A stretch of DNA of 64,000 nt, from positions 1 through 64,000 of the forward strand of contig QAOA01001229.1 in assembly GCA_003255065.1 (NCBI GenBank), written 5' to 3'. Shown here piece after piece: positions 10,934 through 24,344 of this stretch. Each line of letters opens with the position of its first letter. Position 1 is the first letter of the stretch. Source of the DNA: Cercis canadensis. Taxonomy: Eukaryota; Streptophyta; Magnoliopsida; Fabales; Fabaceae. The notes below the pieces were generated by a model, which did not search any database, was not told where the DNA came from, and was given only the letters and a program-made list of their open reading frames with translations. The translations under genes and the position numbers were made by a program.

Positions 10934-13900
10934 ATGGCTATGCAAGCTGGAGTTGGGTTTTCCAAGATCGTCATAATCGCTGGAGCTGGTACTCTCCTCT
11001 CTCCCTCTCGCTCTCCCTCCCTTAATTGCAGATGGAGTTGAGACAAATTTATTTTGATCTGGTTTTACTCTGTTCAGGATACACTGGCACGATCCTTCTT
11101 AAGAACGGTAAATTGTCGGACTTGATTGGTGAAATTCAGGTGATAATTCCTGCTACCTTTACTTGCTTGATCAAATTCAACTGCGTTCACTCTGATGATG
11201 TAGTTTTTTTTTTTTTTTCTTAGAGAAAACCATTTGCCAAAATATAAAAATATGTTTTCTTCCCATTATTTTATTTTGTACAATATAGGTGGATTTGGGG
11301 ATAAGTTTGTATAGATGAGGGATAATTATTTGGAGATTTGGAAGAAGGGGTTTCAACAAGGAGTCATGTTTGTTAAAAAATTATTCTGGTTATTGATTGT
11401 CGGGAAAAGTAATGGCATTTGGGTTTCCCATGAAATTGGAGAAGCTGCTTCAAGATGAGCTAAATAGTTATGTCAATAGTGAAATGTATGCTTTATCCTA
11501 TTCTGATAAACTATGAATTGGACTTCTGTATGTTCCTGTGTACCCCAGATAATAAGATTGAGAAGCTGGGTTACTCCTTTTGTGGTTATCATGATTCTTT
11601 CTATACTAATTAGTTATTCATTCTTGTTCATAGGATCTGGTGAAGAAATGGGAACATCAAGGGGATCAATCTGATGGTGAAAGTGACTATGCCGAAGCTG
11701 TGCGTCGTTTAGCAAATGAAGTTAAAGTGCTAGCGGCAGGCGCAGGCAAGCAGGTCACTATACTGAATGGGTCTGGACAAAACGGTATATTCTACAACCC
11801 ATTCTTCCACTGGTTAGATGCTGTGGTTTATATTCATTTTCTTCTGCATATTATTTGTAGGAATACCTAGCTTCTTAACATGTTATCTTAGAATTTACCA
11901 TGCTTTAATGTCTTGCATGTAGTAATTTTCACATTTTGTTACTCCATTGGTTGCTTCTAAAACACCTGTCCGTTTTTGCAGGTAATTTGTCATCTCTTGT
12001 AGTTCCAGCAGCTGCCTTGGGTGCTGTGGGTTACGGTTACATGTGGTGGAAGGTATGGATGGTCTTATCCAAGGCTGCAAATTTTTTATTTGATTACCCC
12101 ATTAGTCTTCTGGATGGTTGAATCCATTTGATAATTTTTTATCTTATTATAATTTGGTGAGACTGATCTCTCTCTTTTTTTTTCTTTCCAACGTAAGGGC
12201 TTCTCATTCTCAGATCTTATGTATGTGACAAAGCGTACTATGGAAAAGGCTGTTTCAGAGTTGACAAAAAAGCTGCAGCATGCCTCAGACGTCATTGATG
12301 TATGTGTCCATTTACCGGGATTTTATATATTACTTTTTATATTTATTTAGTCTGGCACATGCATTTACGCAAATTCGAAACAGTAAGTTTAAATCTGTGA
12401 TTGCATCATATATCCTTGCAACTGAAGGGCTATTAGGTGTTATTGAAGATTACCGTGGTAGAATTTGATAGTCATAGACACATGTATTTGAGTTACTACT
12501 GACAATCTATTTTTGAGAATATGCTAGTTAGAATGAGTCCATGAAGTATGAGTCCTACAGGCAAAGCAATGCTAATAGTGATAGTCAAATTTTTAATTGA
12601 AAAAAGAAATGGCTAATAGTGTGACTTATGTGCAATTGGAGTATAAAAAACCTTGTAAAGTTTGTAAAATGAAAAACAAAAAAATGTAAAAGCTAAGATC
12701 CTCGACATGTAGATTAGTTAACTTCAAGAGTGGAGTGCCTTAAAGAATTGAAGATTTTGCAACCTGTAGCTTCTCCATACAAAGGAAGATACATGAGGAG
12801 CTTTAACAAGGGTAAAATAAGTTGAAAGTTATTTCTCACCTTTTAATGGACTAATACCCCTTGAAAGCACGGGATACTGAATTTATTGTTGTTGGTCAGG
12901 GTGTAAAGATATGAAATTCAAAATGTCACAATAATCACCCGTGGTTGGTCTGAAGATGTTTATCTTCATTATTACACCTGTGAAGATGTCTATTGTACCA
13001 TCTTCTGTTTTAACTTAGAAATTAATATATCCTATTTGTGCAATACTCATAGTTGGTGTATCTTTTAATGTCCTTTTGATTCTTTTGTTGGCAGGAAGCC
13101 AAGAAGCATTTGACTCAGAGGATTCAAAATTTGGATGACAAAATGCTGAAGCAGAATGAGTTGTCACGGTCAATTAAGGAAGATGTATATTTTTTGACTC
13201 ATATACATGTTCATACTTGCACATGTACTTACACTTACATGCAGACAGACAGATTAGCAGACACACATAGACACATGCATAACCTACATACATGTATTTA
13301 CTCATTTATAGCATGTTTGGTTTTGTTTTTGGGGTCTCCAGATGCAAAACCAAGCATATTATTAGGTATACATGCACTGGTACCTACTAATGAAGTACGG
13401 ATAACAGGGTCAGGTTGTATTCAAAATTCTGTTATCTTTTAATGTGTGAGCCTGTGCTATATCCATTGTGAGTATCAAGCGCTAGTAAGGCAGCAAAACA
13501 TTCCATAGGCTCTCTTGATCTCATCCACATCATTAACGAAGAGTGGCTCACATGCCTATCATGTTGCAATATATACTTGACATTATACTAAAAACAATAC
13601 AGGTTTTGATTGATAGTGGAATATAAAGTGCTCTGAATGTTAGACAAGCACTCTCCCACCCTCTCTCTATTACTCACTCTAACACACACACACACAGTTC
13701 TTTTTAGTTTCTGTTCACAGTATTAGTAACAACCACTTGATTATCTTCATTTTTCAGAAGACCATCTACTTTCTCCATCTTCTTTACTACTCCTAACCAC
13801 TTACTCCTCCTACCTTTCTCCCATAAAACATAAACCCTTTGCAGATTTAGCAATAAAAGATTTTGAACTTGCATATCCTTTTTTTGTCTTATACTCTTCA

Positions 13901-16335
13901 ACCTTCCATATCATAAAACATTCTTCAATTTTGATAACAGTTTCTTCAATTCTAAACCCTAAAATTTATAAATGATATACCTGAGAGCCTTCATACTGGT
14001 TACTTAAGGCAAATTGCTGAAAACTTTTCTTGTGTCTCCCATCATGGATCCAGAAACGCCTAGCTTGGATGTAATAGGTAACTTATATACGCTGGATTGC
14101 TAATTTAAATAAGCTTTCTTCAGCTCGTGGATGAATAAAAATTGAAAGTGAAGTCTGGCAATGCCATATCCATTTGTATCACATATGAGATAATTTATTG
14201 GATTGCTTCTTTTTTTTTTTTTTTTTNTTTTTTTTTTTTTTTTTTCTGGTTGCTGAACTTAGAAAAAGAATACAATATAACTGTTTTGCAGGTTTCTGGA
14301 GTTCGAAAAACGATTACTGGTTTCCATGAGGACTTGGGTTTCCTGCAACAAACAGTGGAAACATTGGTATGTTTTATTTCATGATTATACTTGTTTTGCA
14401 ATTCATTTCCAAAAGTGCGGGATAGAACATCAAGTTGCCAGCTTTCTCTTTTTCTGATTTCAGAAATAAATATTATATCATGTTTATGTTTACTTGCTAT
14501 TGGTTTGAAAAAGGAAAAGTTTGGTCTTCAAATTAACCATATAGTTATATGCTACCTGTCTTTCTTTTTCTGATTCATTCTAACTTTGTACAAATATGCT
14601 GTTTCAGGATGAAAGGCTATCTACATTGAGTAGGAAGCAGGTAAAAGTTTCTCTTGTTTTTACTGAATTTAAGAAGCCTTATTTGTGATTATTTGGCATA
14701 AAGTAGAAAATTGTTAATATCCTATTGTGAGGTGTACAATGATGTAGGATTTCTCTTCTAAATCATTGCTATACATGACTGCTCACAGTACTAAGATGGT
14801 TGATTTTAAATTGTGACGCCTAGATTTTTCCAGAGACAATTCTAAATAATAGTGTGGTTGCAGGATTTTGCAAATCATGGTGTGGCGTACCTTGTCGACT
14901 TTGTACATGGAAGAACTGGGAGATTGCCTGAAGTTTTTCAGGTTGGAACTTGTAACTTCTACTTCAGTTGTAGTTATGTTATTTTTGTCTTTTGTGATCC
15001 TCTAATTACAATCTGTGGTTACTGAATGTGCAAATTATATTTGGTGGAGACTAAGTCTTCCTTTTGACAAAAATCAACTACCACTCACTTTCTGCTGTGG
15101 GAGCTAACTGTTAAGTGACATTGAGAAACCTAGATCAGTTTGGAGAGATTATATTTCAAGCTTTCTTCTCTTATAATGGCATGGCATGATACGTTTTTGC
15201 ATTCTGCTAGTGGCTTAACTGTTAATTTGATCTCATGGGCTTTCCTATTTAGATGATCATCTGATGTAAATTAGTAAATATTCAGCAGGAGCAGCCGAAA
15301 CTTGCTGGGAAGTCATCCCCTGGTTTTCTCACGTATTCCGGAACTCCAAATCTGATGGTTTATTTCTACCTTGTGCTTTTTTTCTTCCCTAGTGAAAAAT
15401 TGATTTTGGATGTCTAATATTGTCTAAAAGCCAAAGTTGCTACTTGTTGTTCCAGTTGATGTTTAATACATATTTTGAAAATAATACCGTCTTAATACAT
15501 TGTCCTAATCATTTACTTCCTATCATGCTAGCTGTCTAACTCAAAGCATGAGGTATATTAAGTTATTTTCAGGCTGGAAAATGCTCCCTAATTTTTATTT
15601 TTTTTCCTTTTCATCTTAGTTGTTGGATCAGCCATACTTGCTTTGCATGGTGCAGTGTCTTTAGCCTTTCATGCACTTCTTATGGGTTTAAGATGCTATT
15701 TATTTTCTTCGCCCAAAGCATCATACTTTGACTATTGAAAATGTGCTTCTTAGGATATGCTATATGATCCTGTTTTAACTTTTAGGGTCTTAAAGAGATT
15801 GTAGACACCTTGCCTGACCTAGACAGGTCAGCTTCAGATGTTAACCTGCCAGATGGTATGGATAAGCCAAGGCAGCAGCAAATGCCATTGTTGAGGTTTG
15901 AATTAACTCGTTATTTGAGCTTTTTATCTTTTTTCTCGCTTTGTGCAAGCATGTAGTATGTTCTGGTAATCCAAATCACACTCGTATCAGTTTTCAAGAG
16001 CCCCTTATTGGCTTATTTCCAATGCACATTCAATAGAAAAAGATTGGAGAATGATCATCACTGTATAATTTGTCTCTGATGTGTTAATTAAAAAAATATG
16101 CTGTTTGCTTATTAGCATCTTAAGTGTGGCTTGATTTTTGTCAAAGTTCTTAGTTCTCAATTTTTTACAAGAAAAGATGATAATTGATTTAAGAACTGTT
16201 TTATGTGATCTCAAGGCCCCTTCTCTCACTTAACAAAAGAGAGATCTCGATGGTTGCTTCTGTTTTCCTTTCCTTTGCGTATGACTGTTTAACACGTTCC
16301 ATTGATTTTGCAGGGCTGCGTCAACCAGGTGTTGA
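10934..16335 (+). CDS. DUF1664 coiled-coil protein
   Basis: Twelve exons join in frame: 10934-10988, 11078-11139, 11634-11784, 11982-12052, 12198-12299, 13095-13184, 14292-14366, 14608-14640, 14864-14941, 15289-15357, 15786-15895 and 16314-16335, giving 305 aa. The N-terminus MAMQAGVGFSKIVIIAGAG is hydrophobic, and a second hydrophobic, glycine-rich stretch (SSLVVPAAALGAVGYGYMWW) follows at about residues 93-112. These suggest membrane contact. A long charged helical region with heptad-like spacing, from SDLMYVTKRTMEKAVSEL through QNLDDKMLKQNELSRSIKED, is the DUF1664 coiled coil. The tail is Ser/Pro-rich. The family is plant-specific with no established biochemical role. Exon 10 may start at 15286 or 15289 because the acceptor is CAGCAG, adding or dropping one Gln. 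The intron between exons 6 and 7 contains an N inside a T run at 14227. Confidence 0.88.
14211..14245. repeat. T homopolymer interrupted by an N
   Basis: A run of T surrounds the single N at 14227 inside intron 6 of the DUF1664 gene. The true length is unknown. It is likely a join in a homopolymer. Confidence 0.8.
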
Positions 16336-17132
16336 TGGACAAGGTCTTACTATATGATAATCTAGCTTTCTAAAGGCCCTTCTTCCTCTGCCTCCCTGTA
16401 TTTACTTGGCAGTAATTCTTTAGCTTTAATTGTTCATTACACACCTGTCTATCAGTTGTGATTCTCTTGTGTTCACACTTCATGTACTATTGGTATTAAC
16501 TTGAGAATATGAGACTACCCAAATCTTTATATTCAAACAAGTGAATAGTTTTTCCATGAGTATTATTACCATTGTACATGACAAAATGATAGAAGTTTTG
16601 CTGTAAAGGGGTTTGAAATATGATATATAAGAGTAGTTAACCATTTATGGGATATAATGTGCTTCCTTATATTTATGAAGAATAATAATTCTGGAATAAA
16701 ATAGAGCACTGGTGCTAATCCCATGAATAAAGTGATCTTCAGTGAAGTTTTGTTGCGCTTGAAACCAATTTTTAGCAATGAAGTCAATAGGCACAAATCT
16801 TCAACTCGGGAAAAAGGAAAGACTGTTTCTGAATGAATTTTGGATTCAAGGGAGAGTTGAATAACGGAGGTAGAAATTTTTGGTCCATGCTGTTTTCTCA
16901 TTCTAATAGTTTATCAATTCTCACCATTTTTCTATAAATGTGAATTTCATCAATTTAATTCTACACGGTAATTGGGAATAAGTTCAATGAAAACATGTTC
17001 ATTGTTTCTCAGGATTTTACTTCCTGTTCAATTTTCGTTGTTTCCACATGTATTTGCTGTTAGCTAAAAAGCTTGTTTGTTTGAGGTGCTCGAAATCGAT
17101 GTGATTAGGAGAGGCAATGTTTCACCTTAAAA

Positions 17133-17169
<37 letters not shown>

Positions 17170-17564
17170 AATATTTCTTTACTTCTCTATTGTTACACCA
17201 AACAAGCAAATTGTCTGCTCCATTAAATTGTGTATTGCTATGAACTGGATACTTTGAATTCACTCTGCATAATATGTTAATCTTCTATTGCCTAGTGAAG
17301 GTAAAGTTAAAAGATAAGAAAATATGATGTGCCTCCTTTTGATTTATATTTCACTCTACAATTATTTCGGAGAAAACATGCTTGTTCCATAAAGTTTGAG
17401 ATCATTAAGACATGTTTAGTCCTGAAATTCTTTCTTACAGTTGAGTAATCCCATTTATGAATAGATAACGCTGTAATATGCACATCTTAGCAATTATTTG
17501 ACATCAACAAGTACGCTAAGAAAAGGAGATTTACTCTCAACTGGGTTTCTAAACCACAAGAAGC
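16336..17564. other. Spacer between convergent genes
   Basis: The DUF1664 gene (rightward) and the AP2 gene (leftward) end toward each other here, so both 3' untranslated regions lie in this stretch. The one distinct feature is the AT microsatellite at 17135-17166. I see no other gene. Confidence 0.6.
17135..17166. repeat. (AT)16 microsatellite
   Basis: Sixteen uninterrupted AT dinucleotides lie in the spacer between two convergent genes. The length is likely to vary between individuals. Confidence 0.95.
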
Positions 17565-19762
17565 TCACAAAGTTAGTAAGTTAGACATGTTCAGAGTACC
17601 ATTCCATAGGGATTGCACAGTTCTATGGTATAGTGGCAATGTGCTCTCTTCTGGTGACTCCAACTTGGGTAATCTGTTGCTATTGGAAGGGCACATGTAA
17701 GAGGCACTGGCAATTTCATTATCACAAATGCCTCCAATCCCATCACTGCTTTCTTGTGAGGTTTTTGTTCCATCTTCTTCAGCATCTTCATTGGTGGAAT
17801 TCCAATTTCTCTGCATCAGCTCTCTGAATACCGAAGATTTTAGCAGAAGCCCTAATGCTGTTGGGGAAGATGACTTGGTGCTAGGACTTAAAGGGGTCAT
17901 ATACTGGGAAAGGTCTTGCTTCTTGGTTCTTTCTATGTCACTTATGGGAGATGGATGGAGGTTGAAGTTGGATAGCTCAGTGGTTCCTGTGTGTGGGGTG
18001 AGATTAGAGGGTATCATAGCCTGAGGGTCTATGCTTGGCTTTTGTTCTTGAGAAGCAGTAGAAGGTACCCCTGGTCTAAGCCATCTGATATATGTACTCA
18101 AGTCAAAGTTTGTCACTGCATTTATGCCCCTATATTCAATTGCTGCAATATCATATGCTCTAGCAGCCTCTTCTTGTGTACCTGAATAGGAGAAAAAATT
18201 AGAGCACACATCAGAAAATTGCTTTTCATCTTGAAAATACTAGGACTGTGAATCTCACAAGTTAGCTTCTTTATTAATTTTAAATCTTTTGACCCTTATT
18301 TTACTAGTTAATTATGTATTTGAACAAATTAACTGTTTTATGAAACGGGAAAAAGATTGTGTTTATCAAAAGAAATAATAAGAGGGTGAAACTCACTGTA
18401 GGTTCCAAGGTAGAGATACTTGTTGCCAAACACTCTCCCTATCCTTGCTTCCCATCTCCCATTGTGATGGTGCCTGCAGTCAATCCAGAATATTATAAAA
18501 ATTTCCCTGTTAGCAACAAAATGGTTAACATTAATTGCATAGGTTGGTGACTAGTTCACCTTGCTACTCCTCTATACTTTGATACACCTCTAGAAAACCC
18601 ACTACTTCTCCTGCAAAAAGTGAACAAGTACATAAGCACTCAGAAGATATCACAAAGTCTCAATGGTAGCAGTCTTTAAGGAAATGTATATTACCTTCTC
18701 AGAGAAGCAAGATATTCTTCTTTTGTTACAGTTTTCATTATATCAATTTCACTCTCATAATCAGATACCTGCAAAACCATCATAAAAGGTGTATGAGGCA
18801 TGGATAGCATTTGGTATGGTACCTAGAATGGATAGACCTCATGCAGTTTAGGTATAAGAATCATACAGGGAAATTTGTGAAGGTTGATATTCCCCAGTAC
18901 TTGAGTGCAGCCAAATCATATGCTCTCGCGGCAGCCTCTTCATCATTATAGGCCCCTGATGAATGCATCAGTAAATCCCAAAAGATCAATTTCCATCTTA
19001 TCTAATAATTTAAAGAAGAAATTGATGGAATTAAGAGTTGAAGTACTTACCAAGATAAACTGCTCCATCCCACCAAGAAATCCACATTTGCAAACAAGAT
19101 CACAATGCAAGGAACAAGGAATAAGCAATCAAGAAAACCAAAATAAGAACATATGCCAATCAAAATGAACCAAATAAAGTGTTCAACATCTACCTTGCTT
19201 TCCTTTCTTCTTCTGAGTTGGATTCCAGGTCCCTTTATCCCAAAGGTGGGCTTCATAACGTCCAGTCCACCTATGTCTGCGTACATGAAAGATAATGTAA
19301 GTTTCAAATCATCAATCAACCAAAGAAGGGAGTAGTATTTGTTGCACAACATGTACGTAGATGCACAAATATCCATAACTATAAAAGTGGCCGCATTAAG
19401 TTTAGAGAAAAAAAAAAGTTTGGACACGCCACTACAGGCACTTGTAAAGTTGTGTATATCTGTGCATCTAAAGATTGTGCAATTATGGTAATTACATGTA
19501 CGGATACTTAGATGTTTATAACAGACCTGCTAACTCCACGGAACTTTGAGCTTCTCTTCACAGTGGTGGTGGTGGTTGATTGATCACCCTGTGGTTGCTG
19601 CTGTTGTGTTTGTTCACCTTGTTGCTCATTTCCCCCCAATGCTGCCGTAGATGAATCTCTTCGCCGTCTTTTGACACACTTATTCACATTATTCTCACCC
19701 TCCATCATGAGTATCCTATGACTTCTTGGACTTAATTCAGATTTCACAGTGGTAAGCTCCAT
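17565..19762 (-). CDS. Double-AP2 transcription factor, WRINKLED type (WRI3/WRI4-like)
   Basis: Eight exons join in frame: 19762-19527, 19276-19194, 19059-19051, 18955-18867, 18768-18695, 18610-18560, 18473-18397 and 18181-17565, giving 411 aa. A basic KRRRR signal and a Gln/Thr-rich stretch precede AP2 domain 1 (about residues 71-140: [48 protein letters not shown]). The linker [20 protein letters not shown] leads to AP2 domain 2 (about 174-240: [36 protein letters not shown]). The third exon is only 9 nt and completes the VYLG motif, a known hallmark of WRI1-type genes. Family members activate glycolytic and fatty-acid genes; WRI3/WRI4 paralogues feed cutin and cuticular wax synthesis. STFTNFP and the tail YIRWLRPG suggest WRI3/WRI4-like, not WRI1 itself. 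The start at 19762 was chosen because the in-frame extension to 19954 does not resemble the family. Confidence 0.9.
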
Positions 19763-21624
19763 TTTTACACTTAATCTTCTCAGCAGCAAAGGCCAATAAA
19801 CAACAGAATTGTCAACTTGGAATGAGAAATCAAATTCAGGTTCTGCATTATAATATAAAGCCACAAAATTTTGTTTTATGCTTAAGTTGTACTTTTGCTG
19901 TATCAACTGTTTTGTTAGAACAAGGACGAAGAATGTCGATGATAACATCAGCATAAGACAAATTTTTTAACTGTCCACAACACTCGAGACTAACTAAGAG
20001 TCCCAGTTTTTGAAGCCATTATTGAGATAAAACAAAAAATTATCCACCCCATTTAATAGTATGTTTGGTTGAGAATTATCTAAAACAATGCTTTGATATT
20101 TTCGAGGTCTTGAAAGATTATTGTATTTATTATCTGTTTAGTTCTGGCCATTACAGAACTGAAACCAAACAAAATGCAGCTATATATATATATATACATG
20201 CTTCGGTTTATACCAGAATTTTGTAACTTACAAAACAGAAGATTCCTTAAGAAATAATGTGTCCACAGAAAAATAACCATTATTATTTTCTTGAGTTAAT
20301 TACGGGTATGTATGTGTAACATTTTGAAACTTCTAAGAGAAATAGATGTAATTCATCCTATTTTCTTTTTTCTATGAACTATTTTATTTTCCTAGGAAAA
20401 AAAAAAACATTATTATTGAGTCATTTATGTACCTTAATTAGAACTCAACAAAATTACAAAAGCCAAGATAGAAAAAACACATTCTTTATTCGACAAAGTC
20501 TTGGTAAATTAGGAAACATTGAGTACTGATTAAAAATTATATAGAGTTACTACATTTTGCCTCCAAAAAACAGAGTTACTACATAAAACTTTAGGCAATG
20601 TAAAAAATAAATTTGGAGCTTGCATTAGTACTTATCACCAATGAACTTATCTCAAGAGGACAAAGCAGGGGAATATAATTAAGGATGGTTAACTTTTGTT
20701 GGCTCAAAATTTATAATTTAAGCAGTAAAACAAAAATTTGGTTTGTCATCTCCTACATAACGTGTCCAAAATGTCTAGAAAATTTTTTGTCTGTGGGACA
20801 ACAAAGTAAAAAGATATTCTGTCATTTATGAAAAGTGCTTATTTCTATTCCATAGGATTTTCCACCCAAAACTTTTGGGCCAAAAGAGAACTTATTAGTT
20901 GCTTGATTGTCTATTTGGTAAGTTCCAAGTTGATTTCTCGTGTGGATCTGAGAGAGAAAACTGAGTTTATTTTACTCGCGGAGCTTTACGAACCGAAATC
21001 CCTATGAAATGAAGTTATGTGTGCAATTTAATAATGGTTTTAAAAGGGTAGCTTTCATTCCCCTGCATGAATCTATATTAACAAAAACCTTAAAAGAATC
21101 CCACTAAAAATGTTGAAAAATGATTTGATCATGAGTACATTTAATAACCTATATTTTTCAAGGACACGCAAGTAGCATTATTCGTACAAAAAATTGTAAC
21201 TTGAAAAAAAATCATGAGATAAAACCATAATTTTCTATTTGCAGAGACATTCTTGAATCTTAATACTGAAATAAACAACTACAACTACGTTCCATTTGTA
21301 AAAAGGGAAACATCTATGTACATGGATGTAGATAGATTTCATGTTAATTGGGTACAGTGTACTTTGGAAATCTATTTTTCTGAAAGCAGCTACAAAGGTC
21401 ACTGTCTTGTAAAAAGAGAAACATCTATGTACATGGATGTAGATAGATTTCATGTTAATTGGGTACAGTGTATTTTGGAAATCTATTTTTCTGATCTATT
21501 GCCAGACAAAAAGCAGATAAGAAAGCAGCTACAAAGGTCACTGTCTTGTTTGCTCTTTCTTCCTTCTCTCCTTTGCTCAGCCTCTATACCGCATCCACGA
21601 GTTAGTGAAAGATAGTGACAAAGC
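19763..21624. other. AP2 promoter side and downstream flank of pectate lyase A
   Basis: The left part must hold the promoter of the leftward AP2 gene. From about 20400 the sequence is related to the downstream flanks of pectate lyases B and C, including a shared ATTATTATTGxGTCATxTATGTACCTT block (20408, 25961 and 31261), so it belongs to the duplicated unit. A 111-bp tandem duplication lies at 21300-21490. No further gene is visible. Confidence 0.6.
21300..21490. repeat. 111-bp tandem duplication downstream of pectate lyase A
   Basis: The segment around CATCTATGTACATGGATGTA occurs at 21311 and again at 21422, 111 bp apart, with only a few differences. The following AAGCAGCTACAAAGGTCACT piece occurs at about 21384 and again at about 21524. 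No N separates the copies, so this may be a real local duplication near the end of the transcript. Single related copies occur downstream of genes B and C. Confidence 0.85.
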
Positions 21625-22209
21625 CTAACAAGGCTCACCAACTTTGCATGAGAGGGTGCCGGCATCGCGAGTTAGTCTATCCACCCATGTCACAGGATTA
21701 GCAATAATGATATCCTGAGTGTATTCCGATTTCTCCTTGATCACCTCAGCCCCAGATTGTGTGAAAAATGCACCATTGAGGAATTCATCATTTATTGATC
21801 TCCATTGCCAGTTTTGCCACTCGCTCTTTGGTGTAAGGACTCTATATGTAACCTCCACCGACACCAAAAATAGAGAAATATTCAGATTCTATGAATTTGA
21901 TTGCTAAACTTGTTTGTTTAACAAAGTTAAGATAATAAGATCAATGAAAAATCAAAAGGATATTACTATTGGAATATCCCTTTAGATGTGTCAAGGACAG
22001 ACTCGAACAAATACCATCTAGACTTCAACTCATGTACTTGTTTAACAAAGTTTAGGATGAATGCAAAATTAAGAGAATATTACTTTTAGGGTTTCTTTTG
22101 GAGAAATGAGAAGAATTGCTTTATAATAGAAAAGGGATATTTGTGTTGAGTCTAATGCCATTTTAGCATTTTTTTTGGTAAAAGTGAAAATAGACAGAAG
22201 AAAAAGAGA

Positions 22210-22242
<33 letters not shown>

Positions 22243-24299
22243 ACTAACAATGCAACTAACTAATATATAATACACGGCCTGATATATACGTTGTCAATTT
22301 TTACTGATTCACTTTACAAGCACACTATTAGATTTTGTAGAGCATACCTCTTTCAGAAATATGTCGTCCGGGGCAATGAATCGGTTACCCTCACTAATGA
22401 TGGTAGGATGCATGCTGCCACCAAGGGCATACTTGAGCCAATGAGTGTAGTAATTGTTAACCACATGGAAGAAACCCCATCTACACCTTGGCATCCTTTG
22501 GACTAACCCCTTACCGAAGTTGTTGAATGCCACTGTGACTTGCATTTTTTCGTCCCCGGCGTAGCTGTCGCTGGCACCAAACAGCATCACCTGCATCATA
22601 TATACATATATAACACAATTTTTTTAATAAAAGAATAACTAATTTTCGTTCTCTAAAAACTGTTTCAAATTGCATTTTAGAGGATCCGAATCCTCATTGC
22701 AAGAAATTAATTAATCACCTCATCATGTTTTGCGAATTGGTTGTTGGAGATGGTAATAGCAGTGGATCCCATAATTGCATCAATTAGTCCATCTGTGGCT
22801 TCGGCCAATGAGCAATGGTCAATCCAAACACGGTTGGAGCCAAAGATGGAAATTGCATCACCATCACTCCTAGTCCTAAAACCAAAATGGTCAACAGAAT
22901 CTCTAATTAGTCCACCATCTTTAGATTTAATGTTATGAATATGAATCCCATGGATGATCACATTCTCTATGAACTGGATGGTAAGACCAGCACCACCAGC
23001 AATGAGAACATTGGCACCTCTACCATCAATGGTTTTGTTAGAAGCCATTATAAGCTCCTGCTTCAGCTCAATCACCATACTGCGAGCAAAGATGATCCAC
23101 AATGGCTCAGTTTGTATAACTGCGTGACGAAGGGTGCCAGGTTTGGGATCCACCATATCATTGTCTGAGGGATCAGTCACAACATAGATTTTTCCACCCT
23201 TTCCACCAGTGGTTTTCCTGCCAAAGCCCTTCGCGCAACTTGCGAGCCTTTGCCGTTGTTCAGCCCAATTGGGATCACACCTCCAGCACCTGTCAATGGG
23301 GTTGAAGGCCTGGCATGGACCTTCTTTATCTTTATTCCCCCTCAACAATATCCTTCCGCTACTCATCTTGCTACCTTTTAGGACCCTGCATTTTCAATTT
23401 TCAATGGAAGAATTTAGTTTATTTATTCTATGATAGACAAACACGTTAATTGCAGAAATGTTGGATTCGATGTGCATGGTATAATTAATGCTTGTTTGGT
23501 TCAGTTAGAAAGTGGGGTTGCACGTCTTGAAAATTTGATCCTTGCACATGTTCTAATGTTGTTGTTAGAACATACAGAAATTCAAGATTTGCCTTTTAAG
23601 AAAGTAATATAGTGCATTTTATGATATATAAATGTTTAAAACTTGTAGATACTCAATATTTGGCTCAAGTGCATCCAGATCTATTTTAGCCAAAGACTCA
23701 CATCATCAAATCTTTATATACCTCTCATATCCCTTAGTCATCACCTATAAATAACCATAAGTTACAGGTATAAGGACTTTTACTTTACTTCAACATTTTG
23801 CATATTATCTAGTTCAGACCATACTAACTTAGACATTAGAGCTCGGGTATCACTACCCGACTCTTGATCTCCTATTATTTTGTAGTTTCTACACGGTCAA
23901 CCCAACTTATTCACCTCCAGATCATCAGCTCAAATCAGGCATCATCAAAACTAAAAAAAGATTTGGTTACATGATGACACAAAAATTTCAGCCCATGACT
24001 ATCTTTTACTATTTTACTACTCAGTAGCTTAGATAAAAATTAAAATTTTGATATGGTATGATTAATTAGACTCACTCGTTAATATTAGAGGAGAGGTTAG
24101 CAGTGACTTCATAAGGGTCAGCAACAGCAGCTTTTGCGTTGGCCTCTTCAGCATTCTTTGCTCTTTGCTTCCAATACACATCATATGATTTAGCTTCCTC
24201 TTTCCAAAATTCCTCAGTTTCCAACGCAATGGCATGCAGGGTGGCAACCAAACAGGACAAGAATAAGAAAGCAAGCAAGGTAATGCTAATGTTTGCCAT
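21625..24299 (-). CDS. Pectate lyase A (PL1 family, P59-like)
   Basis: Four exons join in frame: 24299-24076, 23385-22719, 22590-22348 and 21852-21625, giving 453 aa. Residues 1 to about 24 ([20 protein letters not shown]) are a signal peptide, so the enzyme is secreted to the cell wall. A pectate-lyase N-terminal domain follows ([20 protein letters not shown]), then the PL1 beta-helix: [38 protein letters not shown], the calcium-site region VWIDHCSL and [18 protein letters not shown], and the catalytic arginine motif [15 protein letters not shown]. The enzyme cleaves de-esterified homogalacturonan by beta-elimination and needs Ca2+. The usual plant LLGHSD motif reads LFGASD in all three copies. 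The start is the ATG opening the signal peptide; a 29-codon in-frame extension to 24386 looks spurious. P59-type enzymes are often anther or pollen expressed (family knowledge, not visible here). Confidence 0.94.
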
Positions 24300-24344
24300 C
24301 CTTTTGGTTTTTCTTTTCGATCGTTTGCACCAAATTGCTGACAA

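Noticed and set aside
18946-19427. Open frames over the AP2 region on both strands
   Set aside because: They cross known introns of the AP2 gene and include only scattered fragments of its exons or their complement.
21253-21615. 120-codon open frame with an internal repeat
   Set aside because: It spans the 111-bp tandem duplication downstream of pectate lyase A; the repeated peptide is a by-product of the DNA duplication and has no relative.
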